Assembly: GCA_003537755.1 (NCBI GenBank)
Contig: DPQS01000003.1
Coordinates: 1 to 40,312, forward strand
Source of the DNA: Clostridiales bacterium
Lineage (GTDB): Bacteria; Bacillota; Clostridia; Christensenellales; CAG-314
Direction of reading: 5' to 3'
DNA length: 40,312 nucleotides
Shown here: positions 30,729-40,238 of the stretch, piece by piece
Layout: the number at the start of each line of letters is the position of its first letter
Position numbering within the stretch: position 1 is the stretch's first letter
Made by a program: the position numbers and the translations under genes
The notes under the pieces: model-generated
Told to the model about the DNA's origin: nothing
Databases searched by the model: none
What the model saw: the letters and a program-made list of their open reading frames with translations, nothing else

Positions 30729-31982
30729 ATGAGTAAGAAGGCATCCGCCATAGTTTTGGTAATTGTGGCGGTAATTGTACTGGCAATCGCATTTTTTGCA
30801 GTTTATCCCGTGACCATTTCCTACGGTCAGGACGGTTACAAACAATATCATTCACCGCTTAGTCTTATCCAGACAAGCAGTCTTTATACAGACACCGTAG
30901 AAGGCACTTACACGCTTCGTCTTGACAAAGACGTAACTTCCGATACCGTTGTCAAGCAAATCGGCAAAAGACTCGACAATATTTACGGTTACTATGCTTG
31001 CCCGATTTCAGTAAACGGCGACACGCTTACCCTTACCGTACCCAAGACAGCCAACAGTGAAAAAACTTCTGCGGAAACCGTTCTCGGCAACGTTACCGCA
31101 GTAGGCAAGGTGGAAATTCTCAACACGGTAGTAAGCAACAATAACAACAGTTCCGCAAAGTACAGTTCTTCGGCAGTTGTAGTAAAAGACGGTCACTTCA
31201 AAAGTGTGAAGGCTCGCACATACGCAAGCGGTACAAACACCTACTTTATCGTGGAAATCACCCTCAACGACGAAGGAACAAAGGCGGCTTCCGCTCTCAG
31301 CACGGGTACCGCTTACTACGTTGCTCTTGACGAATCTTTGTCCACCTACTGCTACAAAGCAAGCAACAGTCAGATTCAGTTGTATGCGCAATCTCAGGCT
31401 CAAAGCAACCTTTACGTAGGTTACCTCAACAGCGGCGCATTGGGCGGAACACTCAGCCTTGACGACACCGTTACTCATACCGGCATCGGCGGACTTATCG
31501 TAGCGTGCGCCTTTGCGGCAGTTGTCGTTATCGGTTGGATAGTGCTTCTTGCCAAATTCAAGGCTCTGGGTATTGCAGGTATCTACTCGCAACTTATCGT
31601 TCTTGTTGTGTTTGTAATTGTCGTAGGTCTTGCGGGCGGTCAAGTGTTCAACACGGCGTCTCTTGTGGGACTTCTGTGCGGTTACGCTCTGATGTTCTAC
31701 TTCACCTACACGCAGTTTGCCGCTATCCACGGTTACGCAAGTGAAAAGACGTTTGCCAGCGCATGCCATCGCGGTTACGCAGACACCAACAAACTCAACC
31801 TTATTGTACACGCCGTGGCGATAGTGTTGGGCGCCATTATGTGGCTTATCCCCACGCTTGTTACGGCACCTTTCGGCAACATCTTCCTGTACTTGGCTGT
31901 GTTGAGTTTCATTGCGACATTCGGTCTCAACCGTCTGTTCGTCAAGGTTGTTGCTCCCTTTATCGAAGGCGCAAGCAAGTAA
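30729..31982 (+). CDS. Divergent SecD-like membrane protein
   Basis: A 417-aa protein with six predicted membrane helices in the SecD layout: one N-terminal helix (about 7-28), a large extracytoplasmic region (about 30-250) and five C-terminal helices. The external region has LRLDKDVTSDTVVKQIGKRLDNI and FIVEITLNDEGTKAA, matching the P1 and hinge parts of SecD. The C-terminal part has ACHRGYADTNKLN in place of the conserved GFxxAxxxIxDxNxT block, so the key Asp appears lost. SecDF couples proton flow to protein export; whether this protein can is doubtful. No secF follows. AAGGAGG precedes ATG 30729. Confidence 0.7.
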   Translation: MSKKASAIVLVIVAVIVLAIAFFAVYPVTISYGQDGYKQYHSPLSLIQTSSLYTDTVEGTYTLRLDKDVTSDTVVKQIGKRLDNIYGYYACPISVNGDTLTLTVPKTANSEKTSAETVLGNVTAVGKVEILNTVVSNNNNSSAKYSSSAVVVKDGHFKSVKARTYASGTNTYFIVEITLNDEGTKAASALSTGTAYYVALDESLSTYCYKASNSQIQLYAQSQAQSNLYVGYLNSGALGGTLSLDDTVTHTGIGGLIVACAFAAVVVIGWIVLLAKFKALGIAGIYSQLIVLVVFVIVVGLAGGQVFNTASLVGLLCGYALMFYFTYTQFAAIHGYASEKTFASACHRGYADTNKLNLIVHAVAIVLGAIMWLIPTLVTAPFGNIFLYLAVLSFIATFGLNRLFVKVVAPFIEGASK

Positions 31983-32003
31983 TAGCATATTCAGTTTTTA
32001 CCA

Positions 32004-32033
32004 AAAGCCTTCTAAACAATTAGAAGGCTTTTA
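32004..32033 (+). terminator. Terminator after the SecD-like gene
   Basis: AAAAGCCTTCTA (32004-32015) and TAGAAGGCTTTT (32022-32033) form a perfect 12-bp stem. The ends can act in both directions. Confidence 0.88.
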
Positions 32034-32101
32034 ATGTTTTTTGCGGATTTTGCCTTTTCACTAACCAAAGGGAAAATCCGACATCGCGCGAGTTGAGTAA
32101 A

Positions 32102-34345
32102 ATGAAGGAAAAATACGTCAGACGTACACAACCGAATAATACGGAATTTTTGCAAAGCAAAGGGTTTTCGCCTGCGATGGCGGCGGTGGTTGCTTCCCGA
32201 GGCGTTACCGAGGACAACTACGACGAGTATTTCGGTGACAAACTTTGTTTCCACGCCCCCGAAGAAATGACCAACATGACCGAGGCTACGGAACTTATAC
32301 GGCTTTGCATGGAAAACGACGGCAGTGTGCTTATCTGCGGCGACTATGATGCCGACGGTTTGTCTGCTTCGGCATTGCTTTCGTTGTATTTTTCTGACAA
32401 CGGTATCTTTAACACAGTGCTGATTCCGACGCGCGACGAAGGCTACGGCTTGCACGCCGACGCGGTAATCAATGCGTTTGGCAAACACTTTTACGACCTT
32501 GTAATCACGGTGGACTGCGGTATCAGCAACGCCGACGAGGTTGCGCGCATAAGGGACGAACTGGGCGTGGAAGTGATTGTTACCGACCACCATGAACTGC
32601 CGGAACAACTTCCCGATTGCATTTGCGTAAACCCCAAAATCGGCTATCCGTTTGCCTACCTGTCCGGTAGCGGCGTTGCCTGGAAACTTGTCGAGGCACT
32701 TACGGACAGACAAACGGCAATTCGGTATGCAGACCTGGCTTCAATCGGCACAATCGGCGATATCATGCCAATGCAGGACGAAAACCGCGCCATTGTCAAA
32801 AGTGCCATCGCCAACTGGAACCACAAGGGACTGCGGAAACTCGGCGAACTGAGCAAATGTCCGCAAACTCTCACTTCAACGGACATTGCCATGCGCATTG
32901 TGCCAAAAATCAACGCCGCAGGGCGCATAGGCGACCCGTATGCCGCACTGGAATTGCTTCTTATGCGTGACAAGGTTGACACAGCCTCCTGCGAAAAACT
33001 GCTTGCCATGAACGACACACGCAAGGAATACCTTGACGACATCGTTGCCGAAGCGGACAAAATGATTGACCCCGAAAAGGTGCGTAAACAGCGCATAGTG
33101 TATCTTGCGGGCAACAAGTGGCAGCACGGACTACTGGGCATTGCCGCGGCAAAATACAAGGAAAAGTATTACGTGCCTGCCGTTGTTATGACAGACGACG
33201 GCGACGACTACGTCGGCTCGGCGCGTGGTATAGACGAAGTGGATTTGTTTGACGCCTTCCGTCGGTGCAAAGATTTGCTTGTCAAGTTCGGCGGACACAA
33301 GGCTTCCGTCGGCTTTACCGTGGCAAAAGAAAACGTCGACGCGCTCGGCAAGGCTTTGTCCGCTGTCTTTTGTGAACTGCCCGAAGACGTGTTTGTCAAA
33401 AACGTTTACTACGACGTGGAAATCGGCGACGACGCGACTGTGCAGGAAGTGTACAAACTGCAGAATTTTTTGCAACCGATGTTGCCGCAGGACAAGATTT
33501 TGTGCCGCGTGCGAGATTCGGTAAAGTTTGCCAACAGTTTCGGCAAGGACGGCGCGCACCTTTCTGTGACTCTCGCAAGCGGACTGGAAGTAAAGGGCTT
33601 TTTCAAGTACGGCGTACTTGCGCCATACATCAAGCACGGCGCGAACGTTGACCTTGTGTGCGGTGTGGACATGGACAGTTACACGCACAACGTGACGGGC
33701 ATCGTCGAAGACATGACCCTTGTCAACAGCGTATGCTTCGACGACTTTTACAAACTCAATTTTGTCAAAAACTGCGTTTGCGACAAAGCCGCCGACGTAA
33801 CTTTCGACAAAGTCGCGGCGGACGGTGCAAATTCCGTCTGTGTGGTGTTTGATGATTACGAAACTTACCTTGCAAACGTCGACAAACTCTGTTTGCAGGA
33901 TTACGCCGTGGATATATTTTTCAAAAATGCCGACAATTCTCACGTGGCGGTAATTTCGCCGCTGCCCGATTACGACTACTCGGGCTTTGAAAAGGTGGTG
34001 TATTGCCATGGTTTTTCGGCGCACCTTGCCGTTCCGGACGGCACTGCATTTGTGCAGACGGAACCCGCCAACAAGGATTTGTACACAGTGGGGCTTACGC
34101 GCAACGTATGCACAAGCGCATATTCCGCTCTTCGCAAAAAGGGCGATTATGACAGCATAAAAAGCGTGTACGACAAGCAACTTCTCGACAAAATCACCTA
34201 TCCGCAATACGTTGCGGCGTTGCGTGTGTTCGGCCAGTTGGGACTTGTTGAAATTGTCGACCAATACACGGTCCGCTTCAACAACGGTGCTCGTGCCGAA
34301 CTGGACGATTCGGAAATTTACAGACTGATGAAGAGCGAAGAATGA
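32102..34345 (+). CDS. recJ: Single-stranded-DNA exonuclease RecJ
   Basis: RecJ (747 aa) is the 5'-3' exonuclease of recombination and repair. The DHH domain has CGDYDADGLSASALL, ITVDCGISN and TDHHELPEQLP; the DHHA1 part has NAAGRIGDP and VKFGGHKASVGFTV. A long C-terminal part, usual in Clostridia, ends with YPQYVAALRVFGQLGLVEI. The start is uncertain: ATG 32102 or TTG 32093, both with weak Shine-Dalgarno. It usually lies between the secDF genes and rel, as here. Confidence 0.93.
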   Translation: MKEKYVRRTQPNNTEFLQSKGFSPAMAAVVASRGVTEDNYDEYFGDKLCFHAPEEMTNMTEATELIRLCMENDGSVLICGDYDADGLSASALLSLYFSDNGIFNTVLIPTRDEGYGLHADAVINAFGKHFYDLVITVDCGISNADEVARIRDELGVEVIVTDHHELPEQLPDCICVNPKIGYPFAYLSGSGVAWKLVEALTDRQTAIRYADLASIGTIGDIMPMQDENRAIVKSAIANWNHKGLRKLGELSKCPQTLTSTDIAMRIVPKINAAGRIGDPYAALELLLMRDKVDTASCEKLLAMNDTRKEYLDDIVAEADKMIDPEKVRKQRIVYLAGNKWQHGLLGIAAAKYKEKYYVPAVVMTDDGDDYVGSARGIDEVDLFDAFRRCKDLLVKFGGHKASVGFTVAKENVDALGKALSAVFCELPEDVFVKNVYYDVEIGDDATVQEVYKLQNFLQPMLPQDKILCRVRDSVKFANSFGKDGAHLSVTLASGLEVKGFFKYGVLAPYIKHGANVDLVCGVDMDSYTHNVTGIVEDMTLVNSVCFDDFYKLNFVKNCVCDKAADVTFDKVAADGANSVCVVFDDYETYLANVDKLCLQDYAVDIFFKNADNSHVAVISPLPDYDYSGFEKVVYCHGFSAHLAVPDGTAFVQTEPANKDLYTVGLTRNVCTSAYSALRKKGDYDSIKSVYDKQLLDKITYPQYVAALRVFGQLGLVEIVDQYTVRFNNGARAELDDSEIYRLMKSEE

Positions 34346-34390
34346 CGGGCAAACTTGACACGCGCTTTTTGTTGTTTAACGGAGAAAAAC

Positions 34391-36583
34391 ATGTATACGG
34401 AAAAGGAACCTGCCGAGGTTACGATACAAAACTTTTTAAGTAAGGTCAAGCATTACTACCATGCGGCAGACGTAAACAAAATAAATGACGCTTTCGAGGT
34501 GGCAAACAAGGCGCATCAAGGGCAATTTCGTGCCAGCGGTCGCCCGTATATTACACACCCGACGATTGTTGCGGACACCCTTATCGACCTCGGTATGGAC
34601 GTGTCCACAATTTGCGCCGCCCTTTTGCACGACACGGTAGAGGACACCTACGTAACCGACGAGGACTTACGTAAGCGTTTCGGCGACGAAATTGCCGACC
34701 TTGTCGCGGGCGTAACCAAATTGGAAAAAATCACCTTCCACGACAAGGAAGAGGAACAAGCGGAAAATATGCGCAAAATGTTTTTTGCAATGGCAAAGGA
34801 CATCCGCGTAATGCTTATCAAACTGTCTGACCGCCTGCACAACATGCGCAGTCTGCAATACATGATTCCCGAAAAGCAACAACGCACGGCAAAGGAAACA
34901 TTGGAAATTTTCGCGCCGATTGCAGGCAGACTCGGTATGTCGCAAATCAAGTGCGAGCTTGAAGATTTGTGCCTTAAGTATCTCGACCCCGACGCGTACT
35001 TCGGTATTGCCGAGGGTATCGCCCTCAGAAAGCAGGAACGCGACGAAATAGTAAACGACTTTATCGGGCAGGTTCGCATTGAACTCGGCAAGGCAGGCAT
35101 AGAAGACTTTGATATTTACGGACGCGTCAAGCACCTGTACAGCATTTACCGCAAGATGCAGAAACAGCACAAAACGTTGGATCAGATATACGACCTGACG
35201 GCGGTGCGTGTGATTGTCGATTCGATAAAGGACTGCTACGCCGTGTTGGGCGCAATCCACGCAAGGTGGAAGCCGATGCCCGGGCGTTTCAAGGACTACA
35301 TCGCCGTCCCCAAGCCCAACCTGTACCAATCGTTGCATACGACGGTGTTTATCGAGTTTGAGGGGCACAGTTACCCCATCGAAGTGCAGATCCGCACCCA
35401 CGAAATGCACAAAGTGGCGGAATACGGTATCGCGGCGCACTGGAAGTACAAGGAAGGAATTGCCGGCGTGACGTCGATGGACGACAAGTTGCGCTGGGTC
35501 AAGGAAGTGCTTAGTTACAACGACGACTTCCGCGACAGCAAGGAATTTCTCGATCTCATACGAAAGGACATCAGCAACACCAACGAAGTGTACGTGTTTA
35601 CCCCCAACGGCGACGTAAAGGTGCTGTCGGCAGGTGCAAACGCCCTTGACTTTGCCTACGCGATACACAGCCAGGTGGGCAACAAGTGCGTAGGTGTAAA
35701 GGTAAACAACAAAATTGTACCGCTCAGCACGCCGCTGAACACCGGCGATACGGTGGAAGTACTTACTAACCCCAATGCAAAGGGTCCGTCGCGCGACTGG
35801 ATAAAAATAGCCACAACGCCGTCGGCAAAGGCAAAAATCAGACAGTTTTTCAAGCGCGAGCTTAAGGAAGAATACATCCGCACCGGAAAATCCATGGTGG
35901 AACGCGACTGTAAACACCGCGGATTCCTGCCGTCGGATTTGCTTACTCCTGACGCAATTGCCGCCGCATGCGAACGTTACATGTTCAACGACATCGACGA
36001 AATGTACGCCGCGGTAGGTTACGGAAGTATAGGGCTCAGCGCAGTCATGAGCAAGCTGATTGCCGGCAACAAGCAACTGCAGGAACGTTTCCGCAAGCAA
36101 CAAAACGAACGCAAGCGCAAAAACGGCACCTCGCGTGAAAACGCCGTAGTGGTGAAAGGCATGGACGACCTGCTGGTACGTTTCGCCAAGTGCTGTTCGC
36201 CGGTACCGGGGGACGACATTGTGGGTTACATTTCGCGCGGTCGCGGCATTTGCGTGCACCGTGCAGATTGCCCGTCGGTAAAAGGCATGGAAAAGGAACG
36301 TCTTGTCGAGGCAAACTGGGTGCAGACCGAGGGTGCATCGGCAACGTTTGTGGCTACAATCGAGATTATTGCCGATGACAAGGGCGACATTTTTGCGGAA
36401 ATTACCAAGGCTATAGTCAACGAAGGATTGCCGATGGTGGGTATCAACGCCCGTAAGGACAAGAAAGGCAACGCAGTCGCTACGGTGTCTGTCGAAATTA
36501 CCAACCACGATCAGGTTGCGCAACTTATGAAAAAGATGCTTACCATACCTGCCGTTATCAACGTGTATCGTACTCATGGTTAA
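34391..36583 (+). CDS. rel: Bifunctional (p)ppGpp synthetase/hydrolase Rel
   Basis: Rel (730 aa) makes and degrades the stringent-response signal (p)ppGpp. The hydrolase HD domain has its histidines and the HD pair H80-D81 (ALLHDTVEDT). The synthetase domain has RFKDYIAVPKPNLYQSLHTTV. TGS, zinc-finger-like and ACT domains follow; the C-terminus is RKDKKGNAVATVSVEI. HD residues look intact, so it is probably bifunctional. GGAG precedes ATG 34391, 45 bp after recJ. The stop overlaps the next gene by 8 nt. Confidence 0.95.
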   Translation: MYTEKEPAEVTIQNFLSKVKHYYHAADVNKINDAFEVANKAHQGQFRASGRPYITHPTIVADTLIDLGMDVSTICAALLHDTVEDTYVTDEDLRKRFGDEIADLVAGVTKLEKITFHDKEEEQAENMRKMFFAMAKDIRVMLIKLSDRLHNMRSLQYMIPEKQQRTAKETLEIFAPIAGRLGMSQIKCELEDLCLKYLDPDAYFGIAEGIALRKQERDEIVNDFIGQVRIELGKAGIEDFDIYGRVKHLYSIYRKMQKQHKTLDQIYDLTAVRVIVDSIKDCYAVLGAIHARWKPMPGRFKDYIAVPKPNLYQSLHTTVFIEFEGHSYPIEVQIRTHEMHKVAEYGIAAHWKYKEGIAGVTSMDDKLRWVKEVLSYNDDFRDSKEFLDLIRKDISNTNEVYVFTPNGDVKVLSAGANALDFAYAIHSQVGNKCVGVKVNNKIVPLSTPLNTGDTVEVLTNPNAKGPSRDWIKIATTPSAKAKIRQFFKRELKEEYIRTGKSMVERDCKHRGFLPSDLLTPDAIAAACERYMFNDIDEMYAAVGYGSIGLSAVMSKLIAGNKQLQERFRKQQNERKRKNGTSRENAVVVKGMDDLLVRFAKCCSPVPGDDIVGYISRGRGICVHRADCPSVKGMEKERLVEANWVQTEGASATFVATIEIIADDKGDIFAEITKAIVNEGLPMVGINARKDKKGNAVATVSVEITNHDQVAQLMKKMLTIPAVINVYRTHG

Positions 36584-37184
36584 AATAAAAGTTATTTCTC
36601 AGGGCGTAATGCCCACCAACTGCATAGTGGTGTCCGAGGGAACAAATGCCGTTGTTGTCGATCCTCCTTTCGGATGCGAGGACGTAATCAAATACCTTGC
36701 AAACAACGGCTTGACCCTTACTGCGGTACTTCTTACGCACGGACACTTCGACCACTGTGGCGGCGTAAATCAGCTGCTTAACCGTCTTAACGCCGACGTG
36801 CCTGTGTACATTCACCGTAATGACCTGCACCTAGCTCACAACGCTGCAAACAATCCGTGGGGCGTAGTCTGCGACAATTGCTACCCGACCGACAACCTTG
36901 CCGAGGGGGAACTGACGATTGCCGGAATGCGCTTTTATGTGCTGGAAACGCCGGGACATACGACGGGTAGCGTGGTGTTTCTTGTTGAGGGCTACATGCT
37001 GAGCGGCGACACTCTTATGGCGCGCAGCGTGGGACGCACGGACTTTGCCGAAAGCAACCCGTATCTTATGCGCGGCTCACTGAACAAAATCAAACTTCTT
37101 GGCAAAAACTACATTGTGTTGCCTGGTCACGGCGGTCAGACAACGCTGCAATTTGAAAAGGAACACAACGTGTATCTGAAATGA
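36576..37184 (+). CDS. Metallo-beta-lactamase-fold hydrolase
   Basis: A 202-aa protein of the glyoxalase II-like subgroup. The metal site HGHFDH (H55, H57, D59, H60) is intact, then GHTTGSVVF and the GDTL motif, and PGHGG near the end. The substrate is unknown; glyoxalase II, persulfide or other thioester/phosphoester hydrolysis are possible. It starts inside rel (8-nt overlap) and overlaps hemZ by 4 nt (ATGA), so the three are coupled. Similar genes sit at this place in many Clostridia. Confidence 0.9.
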   Translation: MVKIKVISQGVMPTNCIVVSEGTNAVVVDPPFGCEDVIKYLANNGLTLTAVLLTHGHFDHCGGVNQLLNRLNADVPVYIHRNDLHLAHNAANNPWGVVCDNCYPTDNLAEGELTIAGMRFYVLETPGHTTGSVVFLVEGYMLSGDTLMARSVGRTDFAESNPYLMRGSLNKIKLLGKNYIVLPGHGGQTTLQFEKEHNVYLK

Positions 37185-38575
37185 AACTGTACACCAACTT
37201 TATTTATCCGACGGAAGTGCATGACGTAGTCAAACTGTTTCTGGACGGCGTTGTTTTAAGCGATGACGGAAGCGGTGACATCACTCTTATAGAGTACGTC
37301 GATGACACAAAATTCAAATACGTATCGACTTTTTTTGCACGAGTTGCGCAAACCGAAGTGGACACGGCAGGGCTTGACGAGCTTCAGCAGGTGCGTCTTC
37401 GCAAACGTTTTGCAAAGGTGTGCATGTATGATTTGCTTGTAAAAGTTACCGGCAAACACATGCCCTGGGGCGGCCTTACGGGCATTCGCCCGACCAAACT
37501 TGCGCGCCAACTTACGGCGGAAGGGCTTGATTGGCAGCAGACTTTCAGAGGACTGTTGGATGTGTCGGAACAAAAGACGAATCTTGTCGCCGACATTCTT
37601 GCCGAGCAGGGCGATTTGTACGGCTACCGCGCAAATACCGCCGACATGTACGTGGGTATACCTTTTTGCGTAAGCAGATGCAGCTACTGCAGTTTTACAA
37701 GCGGCGAAATCGGCAAAATGAAAAAATACGTTTTGCCTTATGTTGCGGAACTTAAAAGGGAACTTGCCGCAACGCTGAAGTTTGCCGAGGACAATGGCAT
37801 TACGCTTCGCAATGTGTACTTCGGCGGCGGCACGCCTACGTCGCTTTCGGCGGCGCAACTTGACGAGATTTTGTCCGTCATCGACATCACGCCTACGGAA
37901 TATACCGTTGAAGCAGGTCGCCCCGACACGATAGACAAGGACAAACTGGACGTACTGGCGGCGCACGGCGTAAACCGTATATCCATCAATCCGCAGACAT
38001 TCAATCAGTCGGTGCTGGATACAATCGGGCGCAGACATACCGTTGCCGACATCTACGACAAGTACAACCTTGCGCGAAAGTACGACTTCGCAATCAACAT
38101 GGACCTGATTGCAGGACTCCCGGGCGAAACTTACGAAATGTTTTGTCACAACGTGGAATGTGCCGTTGCGTGCGGCGCAGACAACATCACGGTGCACACA
38201 CTTGCGCTTAAACACGGCAGTGCGCTAAAGGAACAAAACTTTGCGCAAGGACAAAGTCCGGTTGCGAAAATGGTGGAATTTGCCCACGAAAAACTGTACG
38301 CGACGGGATACATTCCGTACTATATGTACAGACAAAAGTACATGTCGGACAACCTTGAAAACGTCGGTTTTACTAAACCCGGCAAGCCCTGCCTGTACAA
38401 CATCGACATTATGGAAGAAATTTCCGACATTATCGCATGCGGAACCAACGCAATAAGCAAGCGCATTTCCGTCGAACAAAACCGTATCGAACGCGCCGCC
38501 AACCCTAAAGACGTAATTACTTACATCGAGCGGCTTGACGACTTTTTGCAGAAGAAATTTGAACTTTTTAGCTAA
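37181..38575 (+). CDS. hemZ: HemZ-type radical SAM protein
   Basis: HemZ (464 aa) belongs to the oxygen-independent coproporphyrinogen dehydrogenase family. The 4Fe-4S motif is C163, C167, C170 in IPFCVSRCSYC. GGGTPTSL, VNRISINPQTF and NMDLIAGLPGE follow the HemN pattern. The N-terminal part with GLTGIRPTKLA is typical of HemZ. Whether it acts in heme synthesis is open, since no other heme genes are here. It overlaps the hydrolase gene by 4 nt. Confidence 0.9.
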   Translation: MKLYTNFIYPTEVHDVVKLFLDGVVLSDDGSGDITLIEYVDDTKFKYVSTFFARVAQTEVDTAGLDELQQVRLRKRFAKVCMYDLLVKVTGKHMPWGGLTGIRPTKLARQLTAEGLDWQQTFRGLLDVSEQKTNLVADILAEQGDLYGYRANTADMYVGIPFCVSRCSYCSFTSGEIGKMKKYVLPYVAELKRELAATLKFAEDNGITLRNVYFGGGTPTSLSAAQLDEILSVIDITPTEYTVEAGRPDTIDKDKLDVLAAHGVNRISINPQTFNQSVLDTIGRRHTVADIYDKYNLARKYDFAINMDLIAGLPGETYEMFCHNVECAVACGADNITVHTLALKHGSALKEQNFAQGQSPVAKMVEFAHEKLYATGYIPYYMYRQKYMSDNLENVGFTKPGKPCLYNIDIMEEISDIIACGTNAISKRISVEQNRIERAANPKDVITYIERLDDFLQKKFELFS

Positions 38576-38754
38576 CACGGCGTCAAACGACGCGCGGAAA
38601 ATGTCGCTGCCCTTCAGACAACAAAAGTGTTCGTTGCGCGTACGAGCAATCCCGCGGAGCATTCCTTTCGTCTTTTATTACATGTTGTAATGAAATAATT
38701 GTAACAAAACGACAACCGAACAAACGACCTTTTACATTCATTCACAAAAAAACA

Positions 38755-39963
38755 ATGAAACAATCTAAGCAACGCACACGTACAGCCGACGACGTTAAAC
38801 GCCGTCTTATACGCAAAATTGTAGTCTTTGTAAGCCTTGCGCTTGTGTTTATGTTTTTGTGCATTCTGCGCGGAAACGAGCAAATCGCCGAAGCCTTTAC
38901 AAGGACGGTTTCGCGCGCCTGGGTGGCGGTGTTCGGCACGCTGTTTTCGTGGATTCCGTGCAGCATTTACGAATTGTTTCTGATTGTGGCGATTCTTGCC
39001 GCAATATGCGCGGTTGTGTTTATCATCGTCGCGCTTTGCAAAAAGAAGTTTGTGCGGGTGTTTTCGCTGCTGCTTTCCGTAGGCATTTTTGCCTTTGCGT
39101 TCCTCAGCGTGTACACGACAAGTGCGTCTTTCGCTTACGACCGTGCGCCCTTGCCCAAGGCGGTGTACAGTCGCCAGAACCCCGAATCGTTTACTCGCGA
39201 GCAGGCAATAGACATGGCTGCAAACATCGTTAAGGCTACAAACGAGGCATACAGAGCAACGGAACACGACGAAAACGGCAACATTGTTTTGCCGAGTATT
39301 GCCGAGATACGCGCAGACCTGGCTGAAGAGTACAAACGACTTGACGAGCCGCAGTACGAGGGGTATTTTTCAAGTTACGTCCCTGCAGTCAAAAAAATTG
39401 TGAACAGCCGCATAATGAGCGAAATGCACATTGTGGGTGTGTTTTTTGCCCCGACGGGAGAAGCCAACATAAACGGCGTTGAACAGAACTTCAATCTTCC
39501 GCATACGATGGCACACGAAATGGCGCACGGCAAGGGCGTTATGCGTGAAAACGAAGCCAACTTGGTGGCAAGTTATCTGCTTCTTACAAGCAGCAAACCT
39601 TATCTCAGATACAGTGCGTTGATGAAGGTATTGAACTCGGCAATAAGCCTTGTGGGCATGTACCCTGACACAAACGACACGGTTAAATTGCTGTCGGCAA
39701 GTATCGACAGGGGCATACTTGCGGAACGCTCCAACTACAACAAACTATGGTCGCAGTTTACGCTTGTCGGCGACATCGGCGACTGGTTCAACGACCTGTA
39801 TCTGAAGTTTAACAAGCAGACGGGCAGCGACAGTTACTACAAGCCGGGACAAAGCGAAGATACTGACCAAAAAGATAACGACGGCGAAATAATAAAGATT
39901 ATTGTAAGTTTCAGCGACACGCAGGACTTGCTTGTAATGTTGTACAACCGCGGTGTGCTGTAA
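38755..39963 (+). CDS. DUF3810-type membrane protein with HExxH motif
   Basis: A 402-aa protein resembling the DUF3810 family. Three hydrophobic segments (about 22-40, 62-92, 98-122) are followed by an extracytoplasmic domain. The domain holds HEMAH at 254-258 and, after MRE, a NEAN segment whose Glu could be the third ligand: the pattern of a zinc metallopeptidase. Function unknown. No good Shine-Dalgarno precedes ATG 38755. The acidic tail SEDTDQKDNDGE is odd. It follows hemZ by 179 bp and is probably separately transcribed. Confidence 0.8.
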   Translation: MKQSKQRTRTADDVKRRLIRKIVVFVSLALVFMFLCILRGNEQIAEAFTRTVSRAWVAVFGTLFSWIPCSIYELFLIVAILAAICAVVFIIVALCKKKFVRVFSLLLSVGIFAFAFLSVYTTSASFAYDRAPLPKAVYSRQNPESFTREQAIDMAANIVKATNEAYRATEHDENGNIVLPSIAEIRADLAEEYKRLDEPQYEGYFSSYVPAVKKIVNSRIMSEMHIVGVFFAPTGEANINGVEQNFNLPHTMAHEMAHGKGVMRENEANLVASYLLLTSSKPYLRYSALMKVLNSAISLVGMYPDTNDTVKLLSASIDRGILAERSNYNKLWSQFTLVGDIGDWFNDLYLKFNKQTGSDSYYKPGQSEDTDQKDNDGEIIKIIVSFSDTQDLLVMLYNRGVL

Positions 39964-40192
39964 AAGCACGCGTTGAAATGCGCCGCGTGTGGATGTGGAT
40001 GTGCCGTGCTGTGGATGTAGCAGAATTTTTTTTAACTTGCCGCATGGCTGTAAATTGTCTTATTGCAGTATGCGGTGGCGGCAGAAACACGCATTTTGAT
40101 TGAACTGCCCGAACGTGTTTGTCGTTGTGTAATCGCGCGGAAAAATCGTCAAAAAAAATCCAAAAAAAATGTAAAAAATGTCGGTAAAAAAG

Positions 40193-40221
40193 TTGACACT
40201 TTTCGCCATATGAAGTATAAT
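40193..40221 (+). promoter_or_regulatory. Sigma-A promoter for tRNA-Gly(TCC)
   Basis: Perfect TTGACA (40193-40198), 17-bp spacer, perfect TATAAT (40216-40221), 17 bp before the tRNA. The preceding 39964-40192 holds no gene, only short GTGGATGT repeats and an AAACACG/CGTGTTT hairpin. Confidence 0.9.
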
Positions 40222-40238
40222 GAGTAGGCTGTTGAAGC

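Noticed and set aside
39964..40192. Possible small RNA after the DUF3810 gene
   Set aside because: There are GTGGATGT repeats and weak hairpins but no promoter or clear terminator for an RNA of its own.
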